A stretch of 64,000 bases of DNA from Sclerodactyla briareus. Taxonomy: Eukaryota; Echinodermata; Holothuroidea; Dendrochirotida; Sclerodactylidae. Position 1 is the first letter of the stretch. The number at the start of each line of letters is the position of its first letter. A model generated the notes under the pieces. That model saw nothing but the letters and a program-made list of their open reading frames with translations. It did no database searches and was not told where the DNA came from. The stretch covers positions 124,001 to 188,000 of the forward strand of contig JAODTK010004832.1 of the NCBI GenBank assembly GCA_026419785.1, read 5' to 3'. Of this stretch, positions 58,382 through 64,000 are shown piece after piece. A program made the translations under genes and the position numbers.

Positions 58382-60828
58382 GACAGCCTAAGCTATCCAA
58401 TATATATTAGCTTAGTGGGCAGGGTGTCTCATAGCTGCATAGTATTTTTCTATCCTCAAGTATGACATAGTGTAGGTGGAACAGCCATGGGCAACCCAAA
58501 TTAAGGCATGTGAGGTTTGGCCTGCAAGGCCTATTTTTTTCTGGCCTCCAGAGTGCTCTGTGAAACAGTATCTAGCTCGCAACTGTAATTGTGGCCTGCA
58601 TTCCTCAGGCCACTTAGTAAATTGAGTTGAGCAGTGAAGGCTTGTTAGTAACTTGCTGATCGGGAATACGTCAGTAACTTAAGTACAACAGGCACTATAT
58701 ATTATTTTGTTTTTATTATTCCCTAAAGTGCTGCCTCAAGCGCTGACTCCTATGATCAGGGTTACTATAAAATGCTTACAGTACCTAATGGGTATTTAAA
58801 GATTATTTAAGGGGCATAATTATTTTTGTCCCGTCCGGCCATTCTTGAATGACAATACAAAAGTGCTTCCATGTTGGTGTATTGTTAGGCCCTCAACTTA
58901 CTTGTTCTCCTTGCCATAACCCTGACCTGCCTCTCCTACAGCTTGTGTTTGATTTCCCAATGTTCTATATTATTCACACATGAAGATTTGAACTTCCAAA
59001 TTCAGTAGGCCTACTGCTACTGGGGCTGAGTTATTACCTTTTGAATCTCTTAGTCTCTTTTTGTTTACTTTCGTGGGAAAGGTGCTCCAATTTTTCGAGT
59101 GGGTATGAACATTCTCATTAGGTAAGTTGTTAAATCTATTCTCTAACAAGTTTTCCCCTGAGTTAAATACCAATCGTCCTCCCACGCCGAATATATACAA
59201 TCCTTATAAGTGGGGAAGAAGAAAAAGACCCGTGTGCAATCCATGTTGACAAGTGTAGTTCTTTTTAAAACTTCCTCTGGTAAGTGGGTGTGAAGAATCC
59301 CATCAGTGAATAATAGTGAGGTTTTATCACAGTTCTTTTTGCAAATTTTTATTTCTCTCTTCCACCTATCCGCAGCACCATTGCCTGTATTTGTACATGC
59401 TAAGATGAGTAAGTTAGTAGGCCCCTCAGATTTTAATTCATGTCAATTGAGTACATTCATTCAAATGTAATTTCTTTCTCTTAATAATCCTTAGTCAGTG
59501 AGTCTTCACAAAAGCATGTGTTTGGTAGGTCTTTCTCCACCCATGCAGAAACCTCCATAAGGCAGGCTATTGTCCTGAAGATAATAACCCCATTGAACAA
59601 GTGGCAAGGCGCCCTTGGAGTGGTAATCAAGAGGAGCGGTTTCTTTCTGTGTGGATGGCCCTGTCGTTGTTGAGGTTCGCCCAAGCGTGTCCCATGCTAT
59701 TTTTTATACGGGCTACTATATTGGTGCTTCAGCACTGCCTGTGTTTGTCATACATGTTACGCAGAGTTTCTACAGTTATATTCACCACTATTATTGAAGT
59801 GTGTGAAACTGATCTGGGAATTCGTCTAACTCGTTATTATTTATGGCTTGAACCGATAGATTATACATGCATGGATTAGAACAACCGTGTATATAGCCTA
59901 ATAGCCTAGGGATACATTCGCTGGTTTAAAATTGGATTTTCGATTCCTACTTCCTTGCTAAAAACATACTACAATGAGTTTGGAACTGGGGAGACTGGAA
60001 CCAAACCTGGGTAATGTTATGAACTGTTTTATTATGTTATTATATTACTTGTCCTTCTCACTTGAGGCCATAGCCACCCATATATACATATATATAGTAC
60101 ATATATTCTGGGTTCAGAATACCACGAGCAATTGTTAGAAATAGTTGCGGATGTTTGTTGCTGACATATGTTGGTATGCAGCTATAGGGGAGAGGGGTGT
60201 GGGGGCGTGGGCAGGGTCTTCTCTCTGTAATAGTGCTAGTCGGATATACATGATATCACTCGCAGGATTGTGGAAGGGTTCAGCTGGAATAGTCCAACCT
60301 TCCAGTCACGAGTAATTTCTGTTTTTGCTTATCGGCCCTCAAAGATGTAATCACATGTCCACGATATCAGAGAGATGTCATCGCTGCGATGTGCGTCCGG
60401 GGCCATCGAATAAGGCTTGGGGATTCCATAGATGCATATGCAGGTGCGGTACGCTTGTTTACATTACATGAACTGAGCTGAGGTTAGTGTCTGAATATGT
60501 TCCATTTAGTAATTTGCCAAATAGATATTCAGTACACAGAGAGGCAGCGAAAATTAAAAAAAAGCAAACCAACACTGGATAGGGAAAATAAGCACATTGT
60601 TTACCAATGCCGTATGCATTGCGTATCACCGTGAATTAATTATGTGAAAGATCTTCCTTAAAAATTGAACCTTATTAAACTTTGCAATGAACCTTTTTCT
60701 TCCCCCTATTTACAGTTAACAAAAAAATAATTGACCACCTACCAAAACGATGATTTACGCAATATTATCTATCATTCATCCAGTTTTCATCCGTGTGGTC
60801 CCTGAATGCAAGGGTGGCCAGATTCACC
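58382..60828. other. Unassigned, with weak exon-like signals
   Basis: On the + strand 'tctctcttccacctatccgcag' (to 59375) is a strong acceptor and GTAAGT at 59409 a strong donor. They enclose 33 bp that read PLPVFVHAKM in one frame, a possible microexon. Another acceptor-like CTCCTACAG lies at about 58940. No domain supports either. Frames at 58970-59200 (minus) and 59601-59879 (+) are unrecognised. Confidence 0.3.
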
Positions 60829-61140
60829 TTACACTGACAGCATCGCCCTCACACCATATCTCCATCTCGCTCGATTTGCTGCGTCATCCTTCCTCAAGCC
60901 AACTTTCTGTGTTCTCCTCCTCCACTGTCTTTCCATGTCATCCTGGTCGTCCCTGCTTTCTCGCTCTCGACACTTGAAATTTGAGTGCTTTATCAGGAAA
61001 TGATCTTCTCTCTTCCCCTTAGCAAATGCCCTTACCATCTCACTCCATTTGCCTTTGCCAGTTGGCGACAAGCCAAGCATTCTTCCCAGATCCCTCAGTC
61101 CTCTCTGTCTGTGTGGCTTTACGCTGCACATCGCTCTCAC
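60829..61140 (-). pseudogene. Possible LINE 3' coding tail
   Basis: The minus-strand frame ends with RDDQDDMERQWRRR and KVGLRKDDAANRARWRYGVR. This resembles the K-GL-eeDA-DRa-WR ending of RTE-like and related non-LTR polymerases, where a basic region and a tryptophan-arginine motif close the protein. No catalytic RT part is present upstream, so it would be a severely 5'-truncated copy. The assignment rests on this one motif. Confidence 0.4.
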
Positions 61141-61346
61141 CTTTGCTCCCTAGGTCCTTCTCAAAATAGGCCATCTCACTTCTATCAAACACCATGTCTC
61201 ACTTCCTAACACATTGCAGGGCTCATGAAACTCTGATTACACTCTTCTTTCACCTTCAAGGGGAACCTTCTCCCACTAATGATGTGTAAATTCATTGGAA
61301 TAGTAAAATATGACCTGATTGGCATATCACTACATTGAATTTTTTA

Positions 61347-61765
61347 TATTCCTTGACGAAACGTCAGAGAATTATACCAGTCATGACGTGTGTGTGTGTG
61401 TGGTGTGTGTGTGTGTGTGTAGCATGCGTGTATGTAACGCCTGGCTTGTAAACACGATAACTTACCCCACATGGATGGATGTGAAGGTCATATGTTATGT
61501 GTGTTCCCCATGTGGCGTGAAGGAACCATTGTTTGAGGTCAGGTACAGAGGTCACCAGAGGTCCAAAGTCTGAAAATCTTGAAATTTAGTGTGTAACTTT
61601 CTCATCAGAATACAAGGAAACCCTATCGGTTGGTTAAAAAAATTGGGAAATTGTCAGAAGTCATGCCAATAATGAGCTGGTGTAATCTCCAATTTGTCTC
61701 TGTCGGATAGAGGTGTCAGGAGAAGGACAAGAATTCACTGAGCCTTTTGGCTTTCTGGTTTTATT
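61347..61765 (+). repeat. Composite satellite fragment: hairpin, (TG)n, 305-bp unit
   Basis: ATTCCTTGACG-AAA-CGTCAGAGAATT (61347-61374) is the array-edge hairpin. A (TG)n tract (61388-61421), one 305-bp-type unit ('cttgtaaacacgataactta', 'tgttccccatg', 'gaggtcaccagaggtc', 'gtctgaaaatcttg') and the 'gagccttttggctttctgg' junction (about 61740) follow. The order is the same as at 42618-43930. Confidence 0.75.
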
Positions 61766-62729
61766 TCAATACATCAGGTTTCAAACGCCTCAGAATTACC
61801 AAACTAGTCATGAACAGTTTTTATTACTGTACCTAGGAGAAAACGGGCATTCAAAATCACAGTTCATGATTCCTAGGGAGGTTACATGATATATATGTTC
61901 ATGTAGCTCTATTGGTCGTCATGTTGAGACACATGCAAGTGTACCACTAATGAAAAGTCTATGGGGAGGGACAGAACCCCTCTATGGGACCCACCCAAGT
62001 GAATTTTATTTAAACACAAAAACTGATGTTCCAGTAAGGTTTTTGCAAATGTTATTTAGCACTATTGCAGCAGCAGTGTCCAGGGGGGCCCATAAATTGT
62101 AACTTATTTGTCATAGGGGAGAGTGAGGCCATTATGAGGGTGAGACTCAACCCCCCCCCCCCCCCCCCAGACAAATCTCTCGGGCGAGAGCCTGCTGTAG
62201 ATCAGTATATCGTCCCCACAGTTATGCAACACAATTACCTGGAATAGTCCTTAAACAGGACTGTGTGTTCCACCCACTGATCTCCTGTAAATAATGATAG
62301 TAGTTAGTAAGTAAGCTGACACATCATCACCAACTGCACTAACCATGGTAAAAACTGAAGGTTTGACAGTTTGAAAATAATTCATTATCAACTTATAATC
62401 AATTCTAGAGAAATTTGCTCTTGATCTCCTTATAGAAATTGTGTTGGGGACAAGACTTTAAATTGTTCTTCATTCGTCATTCACACTCCAACACAAATTA
62501 CTTGCTACCAATCGCGCTGCAGTACATATTTTTTATGGAAGAAGTTTTTTTATGGTGTGGAAAAACAAGGAATTCATTATCAGATTCTTGGACGAGTTGG
62601 GTGAAACATGTATATAAACCAACACAGGTTCTATTCGGACATCATTTGGTTTTCGTTGGGAGTTTTTGTGGGAAAATGTACATGTGTCGGGTGAATCCGC
62701 TGTTATGCAACTTTTTTTTTTATCTACAG
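61766..62729. other. Unassigned, with a long C run
   Basis: A C run of about 18 lies at 62152-62169. Overlapping frames on both strands at 62439-62862 have no domain. Confidence 0.4.
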
Positions 62730-62844
62730 CTCGATTAGATCGGACAAGATGAAGACAATCTATGGAAATAGCAACGGAAACAACAGTAGAGTGATGGATG
62801 ATCATCACGACTTCCAGAGAGAAACATCTGGTATTGGGAATTAA
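62730..62844 (+). CDS. Candidate terminal exon of an unknown gene
   Basis: A CTTTTTTTTTTATCTACAG acceptor (to 62729) is followed by an open frame of 37 codons, SIRSDKMKTIYGNSNGNNSR, then VMDDHHDFQRETSGIGN and TAA at 62842-62844. It enters in phase 1. The hydrophilic, non-repetitive composition and the strong acceptor suggest a C-terminal exon. I do not recognise it. It could belong to the KIND gene 21 kb upstream or to another + strand gene; nothing here decides. Confidence 0.35.
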
Positions 62845-64000
62845 TTGGTAGTGGCAGCACATTGTATTATTATCCTGGATCCAACCTACTAAGTACGCAA
62901 AGCTCCAGCAAATACCACAGAAAGATCACATCAATTTTAGTTCATTAAAGTGAAGAGTGAGTTTCACTCACCCATGCTCAGGGTCCCTATGTGACTCAAG
63001 GTGAACCACTGGAACTGTATGGGGGTCTGTGACCCTCAAGCTGGGCCCTTAAATAACTATATCGCCCACACAAAAAAAGGGCAGGTCAACCGTCATCTAG
63101 GAGATATCCTTACCCAATGGGTATTTGAGGAAGTCAAGGCTTATCTGAGATTAACTTGGATGATCTATAACAGGAAGAGGATAGTAACTCAGGACCTGTA
63201 TTACTTGATGGAGGGGTGGAGTGTTCAAGAATTCAAGCGGTTCAGGCCATGGTCACCTCGAGGCTTGTGGTGAGATGTAGAAAGTCATTCATCTGGAGTA
63301 TAGTCGAGGGGCTTAAAAAAAAACAAAGGAGTAGTTGGGGTGAAACCCCCTATTTCGCGAGGGATCTTTAGCAAAGTTCTGATTTATTTCAGGTGATAGG
63401 AAAGGGGTCTAGTTTATATCATTCAAATCACTTCAGTGATGATCCACCACTGCATTGAATCAACAAAAAGTAGGCTAATGCGGAAATGAGCAAAATTTGT
63501 ACAATTTTTATTTTGTACCAAATTTGGGAAAAATTTGCTATGTATCCCCAGTTCAAATGATGTAAATCTATACAGCAGTACACCATACTGAAAAAGGGGA
63601 CCTTACACTACACCTAAGTTGGGAAGCTTCAACATTGTTCACACTTCGTGGAACACCTTGTTTTGTTGTTTTTTACACCACCCAAAAATGATGGCAATGG
63701 GAGAAAAAAAACAATGAACAAATAGCTCCCTGTTATTCCTAATGCTCCTTAACTTTGAAATTTCACATTAATGGTAATCCTACAGATCTGTATGTCATTA
63801 GGAAAATCTTCAACCAACCAGAAGAAGAAAGGAAACTGCGACTTGCATTGCCGATTTCAACGGTTAACTAAATAGTGTATTATATTAGCTGGACATATAT
63901 GCATTGCACATAAGATATGCCCGAGCATGGCATGACATATACAAACTCTTTCAAATTTGCGAACTAAAGATTTCTTTCAATTTTTTTACTTCAATAGTAG
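62845..64000. other. Unassigned, with one shared repeat segment
   Basis: 63085-63190 matches 57700-57870 ('gtcatctaggagatatcc', 'acccaatgggtatttgagg-agtca', 'agattaacttggatgatc'). The 90-codon frame at 63001-63273 runs through it and is not called. The rest shows nothing recognisable. Confidence 0.45.

Overview
The window looks like nuclear DNA of a metazoan, most likely a marine invertebrate. It has GT-AG splice sites with polypyrimidine tracts, CR1/L2-like and other non-LTR retrotransposon remnants, a hAT transposase relic, tRNA-headed SINEs, TIR-bearing MITEs and large diverged satellite arrays. Scattered AGGCCTA-type palindromes remind me of echinoderms or hemichordates, but I cannot fix the taxon. 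There is no rRNA, operon or other bacterial organisation.

Almost everything here is repeat-derived. About 0-9 kb holds three interleaved tandem families (units near 305, 610 and 150 bp), two tRNA-headed SINEs, a MITE and fragments of a hairpin-ended dispersed element. About 9-28 kb is mostly unassigned sequence with another SINE, a second MITE, a LINE RT relic, an inverted-repeat element (14.2-14.9 kb, mate at 28.2-28.9 kb), more copies of the hairpin-ended element and a satellite block at 25.4-27.3 kb. About 28-37 kb has a gag-like LINE ORF1 relic, local duplications and little else.

The clearest host gene is on the + strand at 37.3-41.8 kb. Three splice-bounded segments (37336-37508, 39046-39230, 41628 to about 41840) together read as an N-terminal KIND domain, closest in my judgement to the PTPN13/FRMPD2 type. 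No single reading frame shows it, because each exon carries small frame breaks, one of them exactly at a C6 run. Assembly indels are the simplest explanation; a pseudogene is the alternative.

Right of that gene lies a satellite complex (42.0-44.7 kb), then a nearly full-length minus-strand CR1/L2-like LINE (44.8-48.4 kb), then a 63-bp minisatellite with about 24 units (48.5-50.1 kb). About 50-64 kb is mostly unassigned, with a hAT C-terminal domain relic, two LINE fragments, another hairpin-ended element, a decayed 140-bp array and two candidate exons. Long reading frames inside satellites and retroelements are by-products and are not listed as genes.
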